Shown here: piece by piece, positions 34,553 to 43,963 of the stretch | Numbering within the stretch: position 1 is the first letter of the stretch | Layout: every line of letters starts with the position of its first letter | Assembly: GCA_039090855.1 (NCBI GenBank) | Contig: CM076997.1 | Coordinates: 161,416,709 to 161,480,708 of the forward strand | Reading direction: 5' to 3' | Source: Macrothele yani | Taxonomy: Eukaryota > Arthropoda > Arachnida > Araneae > Macrothelidae | Length of the DNA: 64,000 nucleotides | The notes under the pieces: model-generated | What the model saw: only the letters and a program-made list of their open reading frames with translations | The model's database searches: none | Told to the model about the DNA's origin: nothing | Position numbers and translations under genes: made by a program

Positions 34553-34814
34553 GGATTATTGGGGAAAGGGCTAAAAATTGCAGGGTTGTCGGTTTTGGGG
34601 AATTTCAGTTTAAATACGAGAAAATCTGAAGTGGAGTTTTCTTAAATAAACGGAATTTCTGACTACGGAAAATGTGTGAAAATACGGAAGTTAAAATAAA
34701 CGGGCACTTTTGAAAATGGAAATTTCTGAAAAATGCGGATTGCTATGGGTAACTTTGCTGCACGTTATTTTCAGAAATTTTCCGTGAATTCTTACCACTT
34801 ATTTTACAGTGCTT

Positions 34815-35058
34815 CAAATGGAAGGCATCGCTCTTTCCACGTTTTTAAGTGAGTTACGGAAAAAGTATCATCGGCCACTACCGGGGATCGAACCCAGCGT
34901 CTTCCAGGTACGTGCCGGACATGCTACCACTAAAGCACAGCGGCTTCAAATTCCTCCAGACTCACAAACACTAACTGCCAAACCACATGGCAGGTTACTT
35001 CTTGGAGCTCCGCAGAAGGCTGGGGATTCACCAAAGATGGTAAGCAGCAACTGAACAA
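34815..35058 (-). mobile_element. TIR/tRNA-like element F, one end missing
   Basis: It begins AAATGGAAGGCATCGCTCTT, then TCCACGTTTTTAAGTGAG, the same terminus as the element at 35116-35442. It then carries the complement of that element's tRNA-like block (CTACCGGGGATCGAACCCAG is the B box reversed; GCTACCACTAAAGCACAGCG the A box reversed) and stops at about 35058 after GTAAGCAGCAACTGAACAAG. It forms an inverted pair with its neighbour. Confidence 0.7.
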
Positions 35059-35115
35059 GCAACTAAGAGGCGAATGAATAATCAGTACACATAATTGACG
35101 TGGATCGGGAACATT

Positions 35116-35442
35116 AAATGGAAGTCATCGCTCTTTCCACGTTTTTTAGCGAGGTATGGAAAAATTCTCATCGCCGCTAGTTGCATTCCTAGTTACTTTG
35201 TTCAGTTGCTGCTTACCATCTTTGGTGAATCCCCAGCATTGTGCGGGGCTCCATGAAGCAACCTGTCACGTGGTTTGGCAGTTAGTGTTTGTGAGTCTGG
35301 AGGAAGTTGGGGCCACTGTGGTGCAGTGGTATCCTGGCGCGCAACTGGAAGAGCCTGGGTTCGATTCCAGGTAGCGGCCGATGATAACTTTTTCCGTAAC
35401 TCACTTAAAAACGTGGAAAGAGCGATGACTTCCATTTGATGT
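35116..35442 (+). mobile_element. TIR/tRNA-like element F, complete copy
   Basis: Both ends carry inverted AATGGAAGTCATCGCTCTTT, continuing CCACGTTTTTTAG. Between them lies a tRNA-like segment with A box GTGGTGCAGTGGTATCCTGG (35318-35337) and B box GGGTTCGATTCCAGG (35356-35370). The result is a 327-bp element combining DNA-transposon-like termini with a Pol III promoter. The terminal motif GAAGWCATCGCTCTWTCCAC also appears at 43930 and in the foldback element near 47.3-47.5 kb. Confidence 0.75.
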
Positions 35443-36000
35443 TCGTAATTTACTTCAATTATGGGTATTAATTTTACAGTGCTTTTATACTTTTCAAGTT
35501 GCCAAAGCACGATCTAAACTGAGAAATACTGTGACATTAAAGAGTTTTCCGTACTTTTACTACTTTAGTGAAAGCACTTCGTGTAGAATGTCTATCTTAG
35601 AAAATGGAAAATATTTAAATGGTGTTTTGGTTCATTAGGTTTGTGTCATTGTGCGCTTGGAAATATTTATAAATAACGCTACACATCTTCTATTTTGAAA
35701 TTTAACAACAGCAAGTCCTCGCGTGTGCTTTTTTATCATCGTACGTTAAACGAAAACATATGTTTGATCAAACACGGTATGTTTCAGTGTGCGTGTGAAC
35801 TCTTTCGCCAAAAAGGAATTAAAGTTTCTCCATTAAAATCTCCTCAGTACTTTGCATAAAAGTGATTACTGAAATCTTTTCCCTTTTCCTTGATTGATTT
35901 GGAGTTACTTTCACACAACGTATGTGTTCTTCTTTGTTTGGGAATTAACTCATCGGACCGTTTGCTTCATGTGATTTCAATGTACTTTTTTTCCTTTCAG
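35443..36000. other. Presumed intron upstream of Dscam-like exon
   Basis: No coding block or repeat is recognised. Its last bases form a polypyrimidine tract and acceptor (TACTTTTTTTCCTTTCAG) immediately before the exon at 36001. Confidence 0.6.
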
Positions 36001-36162
36001 TGCTGTTCCAAGATTTCGAAGTACGTGTTTACGACGAATTCGTAATTAGAGGCAACATTGGTGTTTTGCGATGCAACATACCGAGCGTTGTTCGTGATTA
36101 CGTCACCGTAACATCATGGAAACGTAACGATGGGTTAGTCATTTCCCAACAGCGTCCAATGG
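36001..36162 (+). CDS. Dscam: Dscam-family Ig2 exon (first half of second Ig domain)
   Basis: This single internal exon of 162 bp, read with two leading bases, encodes LFQDFEVRVYDEFVIRGNIG, VLRCNIPSVVRDYVTVTSW and KRNDGLVISQQRPMG. It corresponds to the exon-4 segment of insect Dscam genes: the EF/YVIRGN motif, the B-strand Cys (VLRC), and the C-strand Trp (SW) of an I-set Ig domain. It is bounded by a pyrimidine tract plus CAG and by GGTAAGTG; both junctions are phase 1, and Drosophila exon-4 variants are about this size. Dscam proteins are membrane adhesion receptors for neurite self-recognition and, for Dscam1, haemocyte immunity. Only one such exon is visible, so I cannot tell a constitutive exon of a Dscam paralogue (Dscam2/3-like) from one member of an alternative array. 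It is the only exon under obvious coding constraint in the window. Confidence 0.85.
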
Positions 36163-36869
36163 GTAAGTGATTTCTACATCTGTTTAATCTTTGTTTGTTT
36201 CAATTATAATTGAAGAAAACTCTTTCGTGATGGGGCGTGTAGCAAATCACGCTTTCATCGTCTAAAAAAATTGTTTATTTTGGAGTACAGATCCATATTA
36301 AAGCCTTTTGCTTTTATTTTAAAATGCGTGGAAACCAGTGACTTTCGTCATACTAAGACATTCATTGTACGCGTAATCCACCCACGGACAACGATTTTAG
36401 TCGTAATACATGCTCACCGATGTGCTTAGTCAAATATCGTTGTCCAAAACCAAGCCCAGAGTTGAGTCACACAAGTAATATGTAGATACGAGCACAGATG
36501 TTTATATTGATAGGCATTTTTTATTTATATGTGATATAATTCATTTAAATCAAAGAACATATATTAAAACCATTAAACCTGTACACTAATTAGATATGAA
36601 AACAGATACACATCTTTTAGACATGTTTAAATTGCAAAGATAATAGGGGAGGTACATCGACCTTTAAACGAATGAGAAATTCAAATCGCTTTACAGAATC
36701 ATATCATTTAGGGTCAGGAAGATTTTGCCGTAAAAGAAAGTCAGCGTTAGCACTTGTATCATAAAGAAGTACCAATAAAATAAAACGAAATGAGATTACC
36801 AAATAAATAAAGTTACAAGTATCTGTACTAGAAAGGGCAGAATCTGGAAGGCAAAGAATTAACACAGAC
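36163..36869. other. Presumed intron downstream of Dscam-like exon
   Basis: It begins with a consensus donor GTAAGTG. No further Ig-type exon or repeat is recognisable in this stretch. Confidence 0.5.
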
Positions 36870-37030
36870 AGACGAGAAATTCACAAATTTGCTGATAACG
36901 GGAATAGAACTCGTATCACCTAGCTCCGGAGCCAGTTGTTCTAACCGACTAAACTACACCGACGGAATACATCACTACAGATTTCTCGTCTTGACACGAG
37001 ATTCACTCTGTAGTACGTCACATCATCTCC
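36870..37030 (-). mobile_element. tRNA-derived SINE-like repeat, family C (reverse)
   Basis: The complement reads GACGTACTACAGAGTGAATC, then TCGTGTCAAGACGAGAAATC, then a tRNA-like block (GTAGTTTAGTCGGTTAGAAC with CTCCGGAGCTAGG and box B GAGTTCTATTCCC). The same leader and tRNA-like block occur on the + strand at 40755-40905. A poly-T run of about 24 bases follows at 37039-37062. Confidence 0.65.
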
Positions 37031-39404
37031 CTCTCCATTTTTTTTTTTTTTTTTTTTTTGTGGAAGCGAAGAAGAAATGTTCATTAATTCCAGACGATGT
37101 GTGGAACAAACATCACACATTTTTCGAAGAACCCAACGGCCAGTAGATCTATTTTCTAAATTCGGGCGTAGCGCAATTGATACTGCACTTGTGGGCGCAA
37201 TCGATATTGCCGATATAAACGCAACCGATATTGTATTTGTGGGCGAATGGTATGGGGCAGCCTTTCAGCAGGGACGCTTGCTAAGAATATCTAACTCTTA
37301 AAGAAGGTCAACTCTCATAGAGATAACGTAAAACAGGCGGCAAAATCGCCACCACATCTTAAGATGTAATATGCTCTGCGGGAAAGTTAACATTCTGGAG
37401 CACAACACGTTAGGGAGAATACGGCAGTGGAGCTATTCTTTCACCCACTACAGTTTCCTTTGATCTGATGACTATTTGCTTAGAGCAGATTTTTGTTGTT
37501 GTTGTTGCTGTTTTCTGATATCTCGCCCATCCTTTATTTTGGTGAGAAAAATATGCAATAACATTAGCATTACTATTTAAATTAAATTTCAGCAAATATT
37601 ACAGTTACGCCTAAGGATCCGTACAAAATGCAGACATTCCCTAGTATTTGGCATTACTGAAAATGTTTCTGAAAAACTGAAGAACAAGCCTTAACTAACC
37701 CGATTGGCGTAACAAAACTAACAAATTCGATTTCCGAAGTGATTATGCTACCGAGAAGGTAACAATCACGTGTTGTGAGTAGCTCGGCTGACTATTCTTT
37801 ACCCAATGAATTGAAGTCAACATAAATACGCATGAGCAGTCTGCTCTGTCTGCTCCGGCATCAGCCTGTACGTTGGCTTCTGTGCACCGCATTTTTTCTC
37901 TAAAGATATGGCGGCGCTAGTTACGTCTCTCAGAGCCTTGCCATCTTCTCGTTAGGTATTCTTTGACACTAGTACTGTTTTGGACTGTCAACAAGGCGGA
38001 TGCGATATAAGAGATGATTCAATAGGTAACTGTATGCTATATGGTGTGAGATAGCATCTTGCATTGGTACCGAATACTTTGCATAAATTCGGGTATATCC
38101 ACGGGTATACAGACAGGTAGATTGATAGGGAGATATATAGCACAGCTTAAATTACTAGTTAGATACCAGAGTGAACATATCGAAACACAACAGGAAAAGT
38201 GTCCATCATACGAAAAGGGTCCAAATTCCGTAATGCAGCAAAGTTGGATAGCAGGGCACAGACTTCAGCTCCTAAACAGATGTTCCTGGTCGTCGAAAAG
38301 GTTCTCCAAGGAATTTTAATTCAGGGAGTTCGAAGACCAGGGCCGCACATGAAAATCACCAGATTGCTGTTCTGGCGATTTTGATTGGTTACGGTTCTTC
38401 GAAGCTTTGTTATGTTAAGAAGCACCACTGGCGGCTCAATGCGTAATGTATAGGAATAAATGCAAATAATCAGCACCGTCGTCACCAAAACAGCTTTTGA
38501 TAAACACCAAGCATATTAAATAATGTCGATAAGACACTTCCTACCCTGAAACGTAGTCATCCCCTGTATAATAAGGACAACATGCCACGCTATACGTAGT
38601 TTCCGCATATTTGCCCTAAAACGCGAGTCTGCAAGATATCTGGATTCATCAGACAAACATGACTTTAGCCAGTCATGAAAATTCAAGTTGGATTATATTG
38701 AACATGGATCAATCACAGACTTGTGTCTAGCAGGGTCAGTCAGCCCCGTACCAAATGGACCTTCGACTGCTATTTTACAAACTGTGCAGAGTGGACGCAG
38801 TGTCCAGAAAAATAAATTCAAAAGGATAATCCCCAGTAGTTCCCGTTGTCCTTTTTCCATTGTCATATTAACGTTTCACACATGCTGCGTACTCCTGCAT
38901 AGGTTTTGTTGCATCGGTTTTCCTTCTGAAACCCACCGGTAGGTATGCGAAAGTCAGACCCATTTCTATTACTAAACCTATGCATTTTTTTAAATGATTT
39001 ATATCGACTTAGAGTATAATAGGCCCTCACAGTTATTTATTTATTTGCTTTTGTTTCTTTGTCCTTTGCTCCACAAACACGTTAAGAAGCTAAACGGTTC
39101 TGAAGTATTACCTTCTAGAACACTAACCACTATTGCTTGCTTCTATTTTTACCATACAGTCTACGTTGTTCGAATTGGATCATAATTTTTTTAAACCGTA
39201 ATGAATACGGATACCATCATTCCGCAGAACAAATCAATTGCATTTAAACAGCGCGAAATACACTGACACCAGTTATGGAGATTATTAACAATAAGACATC
39301 ATGTATTCTGAACTTTTTATATTAATATTTCGGGAAAACGGTGTAATTTACAGTTTTAAAATGGTCAGTAAAGTATACACCAGCATAACCACAGTTTTAT
39401 TATT
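37031..39404. other. No recognisable gene
   Basis: Open frames up to 86 codons show no family resemblance. A short CGATATTG-rich repeat occurs at about 37180-37235. The rest is unassigned. Confidence 0.4.
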
Positions 39405-39622
39405 TTTGATTTAGGGTTTTTTGACCACCGTGAACGACTTGATGGGATACAAACAGACTCTTGTCTCTAATTTATGGTCACTGGATCCAGAGAATGGATA
39501 GAGTCAGTGCCGTAAGACAAACCCAGCATATTTGCCTCACCGGGTTTCGAACTCGGACCCTTCTCGGACGAATGGTTGCAAGTCACATCTCAGATCCCTG
39601 TTACACCAGGGGTGCCCCAGGT
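39405..39622 (-). mobile_element. Diverged tRNA-derived SINE, family A (reverse)
   Basis: TTTGACCACCGTGAACGACT, TCTCTAATTTATGGTCACTG, CAGTGCCGTAAGACAAACCC and the reversed B box CCGGGTTTCGAACTCGGAC all appear in family A order. The reversed A box (TTACACCAGGGGTGCCCC) is close to its end. It is older than the 17-19 kb copies. Confidence 0.8.
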
Positions 39623-40534
39623 TTAGCAAAAATACGAATTCGTTGTTTTAACTTCGGAGCATTGCAGTTGAGGATATTTCAGTTGATCCCGGGTCAGAAA
39701 GATTTCTAAACAAAAGACTGAAATAAACATAATTTTCTTGCAAACTAAACCCAACAGGTTTTATGAAGTGAAAATATATTTGTTTATAGTCACAGCAGTG
39801 TTCATTCGAGAAAGCAGTTGCAGGCGGTTGAAATAACGGGAAAATAGTTTGTAGCTATAGAAGTATGAGGGATGGGGAATACGTAATTCCGCGAGACTAC
39901 ATTTCAATGTAATTTTGACGAAGAAGAATGTCTTGACACCCAGATGCTTTCCAGTGCCTGAATTTGGCGTATTTAAATTTCTTCGGGTTTGCGTAATGGA
40001 ACAAAGGCAAACAGCAGTAACAAAGGAAGGTGCTTAAATTGCATGAAATTTATGCAATGGAACATGTCTTAATTCTTTGGACCCTGCGAGGATGGTTCCT
40101 AGGAATTGCAGATTTACTGACTGCATCAGATGAATGAAAACGTCCTCAGCATCAGATACAATACCCACAGATTATGGTATTTGAATGTTACTTTGAAGTG
40201 AAACAAAACCTTTTTGTTCGTTGCACCAACGAACTAATTCTTGCGTAAAACCAAACCATCTTGACATAGCAATACACAGTCACTTACAGTCTTCATTACC
40301 TTTGTAGATTTGCCCAAGATTAATATATTCTCCTTTGAGTTTACAGAAACTGAAGAATGCTAGATGTCAATGTATGATTTTTCACGCAAATCCCGACATT
40401 TATGTACACGACTTAAAGGCCTCATTGGTATTCGACCCGAGCAAAACTACCGGTTTTTCATCATGTATTTTGCAAACAATTAAGTGCTTATACTGTAACT
40501 ATGTTTGTAAACAAGTAAGTGCTTATACTATAAT
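39623..40534. other. No recognisable gene
   Basis: Nothing is assignable. A short imperfect tandem duplication (AAGTGCTTATACTRTAA) occurs at 40482-40533, immediately before the next element. Confidence 0.35.
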
Positions 40535-40754
40535 TACACTGCTCGACATAGAAATTGTCCCACCCAGAAGGAGGTCGGCGACAAACATGGAAATCGCAGG
40601 ACGAATGCGATGTTAAACATCAATCCGTCCTGCAATAAAAACATCATCCGCCCTGGAAGATATCATCAGTTTAACATCATCCGTCCTGCAGGACGAAATT
40701 GATATTAAACCGGAGCCGATAACGTTACACGTTTGTGGGATAAAGGTGCCACCA

Positions 40755-40905
40755 GCTGTGACGTACTACAGAGGTGAAATCATGTGTGTCAAGACGAGAA
40801 ATTTGCAGCGAGGCATTTTGTCCGTGTAGCTCAGTTGGGAGAGCGACTTACTCCGGAGGGAAGGGACACGAGTTCGATGCCCGTCGCAGAAAAACTTGTG
40901 TTTTC
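40755..40905 (+). mobile_element. tRNA-derived SINE-like repeat, family C
   Basis: The leader GTGACGTACTACAGAGGTGA, then GTGTCAAGACGAGAAATTTG, precedes a tRNA-like block: A box GTGTAGCTCAGTTGGGAGAG, CTCCGGAGGG, and B box CGAGTTCGATGCCC. The acceptor ends (GTCCGTG against CGCAGAA) do not pair, so it is not a working tRNA. It is homologous to 36870-37030 on the other strand. Confidence 0.7.
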
Positions 40906-41004
40906 ACACAGCAAAAGTGACGATAATGTGTGATCGCTGGTGAAAGTGTAGCGAACGTTTCACGTTTGTTGTTTCTTCTCGGAAGCGGTTTAGCGAAGCC
41001 CGAA

Positions 41005-42040
41005 TATGCAGGGTAGAATCTGTCGGAAGGTTTATCGCCATTGTAATGTCTTTCAGAGAGGAAGAATTGTAGGCCTGTGTGAAGCGGGCTGGTCTACACG
41101 TTGTATCGCTGCGCAAGTGCGATGGGATGTACGAACTGTTTGACGTTGTTGGTACCAGTGGATTCAGGAAGGTGCGGCTTCGACGTGCGTCGTAGCGCAG
41201 TGGGGCATTCCAAAAGACGTCAGCACGCCTGGACCGGCGGATTGTTTGACACGCTCGTTCGCCACTAGGAAGCATGGCAGCCATTATTCGACGTGCTGTG
41301 TCATCGGCCATGGTCGTCCCCATAACAACCCGAACTGTAAACCGAAGGTTACATATCGTAAACTTGCACAGTAGGCAATCGTTACGTTGACAGCCATTAA
41401 CGGCAAGCCATCGCAGCGCTCATCTGACTTGGTAACGAAGTCATGCAAACTGGGGTGACCACTGTGGTCTTCAGTGATGATTCCCGTTTCTATCTGGGTG
41501 CTGACGATCGACGGAACCGTGTCTGTTGACAGCCAGGTGGGGCGACAGATCCCGGTTTCGATCCCAACCACAACACCGCCCGTCAGTCGAGCATCATGGT
41601 ATCGGGTGCTATTACGCTGACAGCAGAGCACTTCTTATACGCATCACGGGACACACTGACAGCTAAGCACGATACATGAGATTGGTTCTGCAGCCCATTT
41701 TGATATCGTTCCTGAACTGCCTACAGCACCCATTTTCCAGCAAGATAACGCCCAGGTACACACCGCTCGGGTTTCAGATAATTTGCAACACGCTGAAACA
41801 GTTACATTGCCAGCAAGATTGTCGATGTATCCCCAATCGAAAAGCTGAGGGACCACATTGGAAGTCGTCTGCAACCGAATCGGCCTTCGCAGAATCTCGA
41901 TGAATTATGGGAGCAAGTCAATCCGTGTCTGGTGTTCCTTTCTTCAAGACGATATCCATCGACTCCATGATTCACTGTCACACCGCATTGCTGCCTGTAT
42001 TGCCATTCGTGGCGGTGCAACGAATTACTGAGATGTATTC
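41005..42040 (+). pseudogene. Decayed Tc1-like transposase
   Basis: The HTH start FQRGRIVGLCEAGWSTRCIA (about 41051-41110) is followed after stops by RWDVRTV, WYQWIQEGAAS, VVFSDDSRFYLGADDRRNRV (first catalytic Asp, about 41463-41520), a degraded second-Asp region near 41740 and NLDELWEQV-like sequence at about 41893-41925. Multiple stops and frame changes make it inactive. It belongs to a different Tc1 lineage from the 12-kb and 57-kb copies. Confidence 0.7.
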
Positions 42041-42189
42041 ATTGTGCTGCATTATCTCATCTGATAAACATCGTACGTGGATGAAAATAACATCAAGGTA
42101 AATCCTTATGTAGTCCTATTTGCATGCTCAATTTCACCCCTTTATCCATACTCCTCCTGGTTGGGGAAATTGCAGTGTTGAGCAGTGTA

Positions 42190-43904
42190 TTTTCTTCCGT
42201 TCAGTGTCTTCCACTTATTCAGAACATCCAAAACAGTTGAATTGGGTATGTTGCACCCTTTAACGACCATGACCCCAAAATCTTGCATCACTCTAAATAG
42301 CATAACGCCCGAAATTGTCTCTTGGTTCACTTCTTTGTTTAATGACAACAATAGTGACCGACGGTGACTCTTGCTGATCCCTCATAAGTCGTTCGAATTT
42401 TAAAAACAGGTAAAGGTAGGAAATCCGACTCACTCCAGGTGTTTCGGGCGGTCATGACCGATTGTATGTACGGGCGTTTTGGGCATTATGGCCGTTAAAC
42501 GGTTAAACGCCTCTCGATTTGTCTTATGGACAACCCACTAATATAACCCCCCACAATCTTTCCTTTCTCAAAGTCAGTTCTCTCCCGCCGTGACATTTTC
42601 ACTCAACCTCACAGTGCGATATGATCACGGTCAGCTGCAGGTTTGTTTTTTGTACCGTTTGCAGCTGTATCGCGCATCTTAACAACGCAGCGGATCCATT
42701 CATTTGCTTTTGTAGGGACGTTGGGTGACTTTAGTCAATATAGTGTATGTTCAACGATGTCTGATTGCTGAGTCAATGATTCTGATGTACATCCTCGTAT
42801 TAAAATAATAATATTTCTTCCACGTAATTTAGATGTACACGTATGTTTTTCTGTCGCTATTCCTTTCCTGACGTTGTTGAGTTTGATTTCCAAATCGCTT
42901 CATGTAAAATCAATCTTCATCTCGTCTGTTATTTTCTATGGAGTGATTCCTTTTTATCGACTGCTTACCTGTGATTTCATTCTCAATTCATATTGCACAA
43001 AAACTAAGTATTCATTTATATTTAATCGTGTTTTATGGTAATTTCTCGTGCATTAGTTTTAATTTTGAGATAACTGCGTACGTAACATTTTTCATCCGTG
43101 TATTGTAACTTCTATCTTCTTGGGAATTCTCGTGTTTAACTTACATGTGCTTACAGCATGTGTTAAACATCGCAGCACCCATTGGTTAAGTGCGCTAAAA
43201 TGCCTTTTTTTAAATGCATCATCCGCTGTTCCGAAAACAATTTATTATAGCTGCACTCTGTTAGTATCTTTCCATTAAGATGGTCATTATTTTTCACAGT
43301 TAGACAGCTGAAGTGTGTTGTCTTTTACGAGCTGTGTATTTAAGTCAATGGATTCTGCTTAAACACTTCTCATTACCATACCTTTTTACTTACTTATTCT
43401 TAGTCCTGAATTCTTCGTTTTTGGGAATTCAGCATTTGATTTAAACCGTCTGTAGGATGTTGTCATGAAAACGTGCTCATCAACTTATTGTATCACCGAA
43501 TTTAGGTTATTACACTATTTTAGAAAATCTAATTCAGTTATAAACTTATTTTAAGGAGAAAACATCAGTGCAAATCATCATGCAATATTTTCCATCTCCA
43601 TTTTGAGAACATAGAACCTAGGTAATCCATTTCTGTTCTCCTAGAAACGTAGTGCTCATGACAATTACTATTTCATATACATATATCACGTGAGTTGTAC
43701 ATTTTATGTATACTGCATAGGTAATTTGTCTAAACGTTTTATGCATTCCGATAACGATTAAATTTGTTTCGATAAATGAGCAAAATGTGTATTTGGCGCT
43801 TTTTTGGGCGCTCTTTCTGTTTGTTATGTTCCGGAAACGTGGTGAAGCTTTCACAAATGCTCTAATCGCACAATTTTATTTCACAGTCGTTAATTCATTT
43901 AGCC
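42190..43904. other. No recognisable gene
   Basis: This is AT-rich sequence without coding families, tRNA-like blocks or transposon ends that I can identify. Confidence 0.4.
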
Positions 43905-43963
43905 AATTTTCAAACTTTAGGGAATAAACGAAGACATCGCTCTATCCACGTTCATCAACACAT
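43905..43963 (-). repeat. Outer terminal repeat of foldback element G (left)
   Basis: AATAAACGAAGACATCGCTC, then TATCCACGTTCATCAACA, is the inverse of the sequence near 47775-47812 (TGTTGATTAACGTGG...GTCTTTGTTTATTC). An LTR-less retrotransposon (RTE) now separates it from the rest of the element. Confidence 0.65.

Larger units (their letters stand above)
31508..34811 (+). mobile_element. TIR element with internal tRNA-like segment, copy 2 (satellite-expanded)
   Basis: The left end CACTGTAAAAAAAAATTCTG and right end ATTTTACAGTG, with GTGAATTC and TTTCAGAAATTTTCCG just inside, match copy 1 (11282-13737) throughout. The shared left half includes AAAACTTCGTTCTCACTTTT, then TCCG and GTATGACGAGAAAT. 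CT flanks both ends (possible 2-bp TSD). In copy 1 the middle has one 113-bp unit; here that unit is multiplied to about 19 copies. No transposase is recognisable. Confidence 0.75.
40535..42189 (+). mobile_element. Tc1-like element with matching TIRs
   Basis: The left end TACACTGCTCGACATAGAAA, continuing TTG, matches the inverse of the right end CAGTGTTGAGCAGTGTA at 42173-42189, with TA at both edges. Its interior holds a decayed transposase (about 41005-42040) and a family C tRNA-like repeat (40755-40905). At 1.65 kb it is longer than a bare Tc1, consistent with the internal insertion. Confidence 0.8.

Noticed and set aside
40825..40895. Possible functional tRNA gene
   Set aside because: A and B boxes are present, but the acceptor arms do not pair, and the same block occurs in a dispersed repeat at 36870-37030. 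It is a SINE-type relic.
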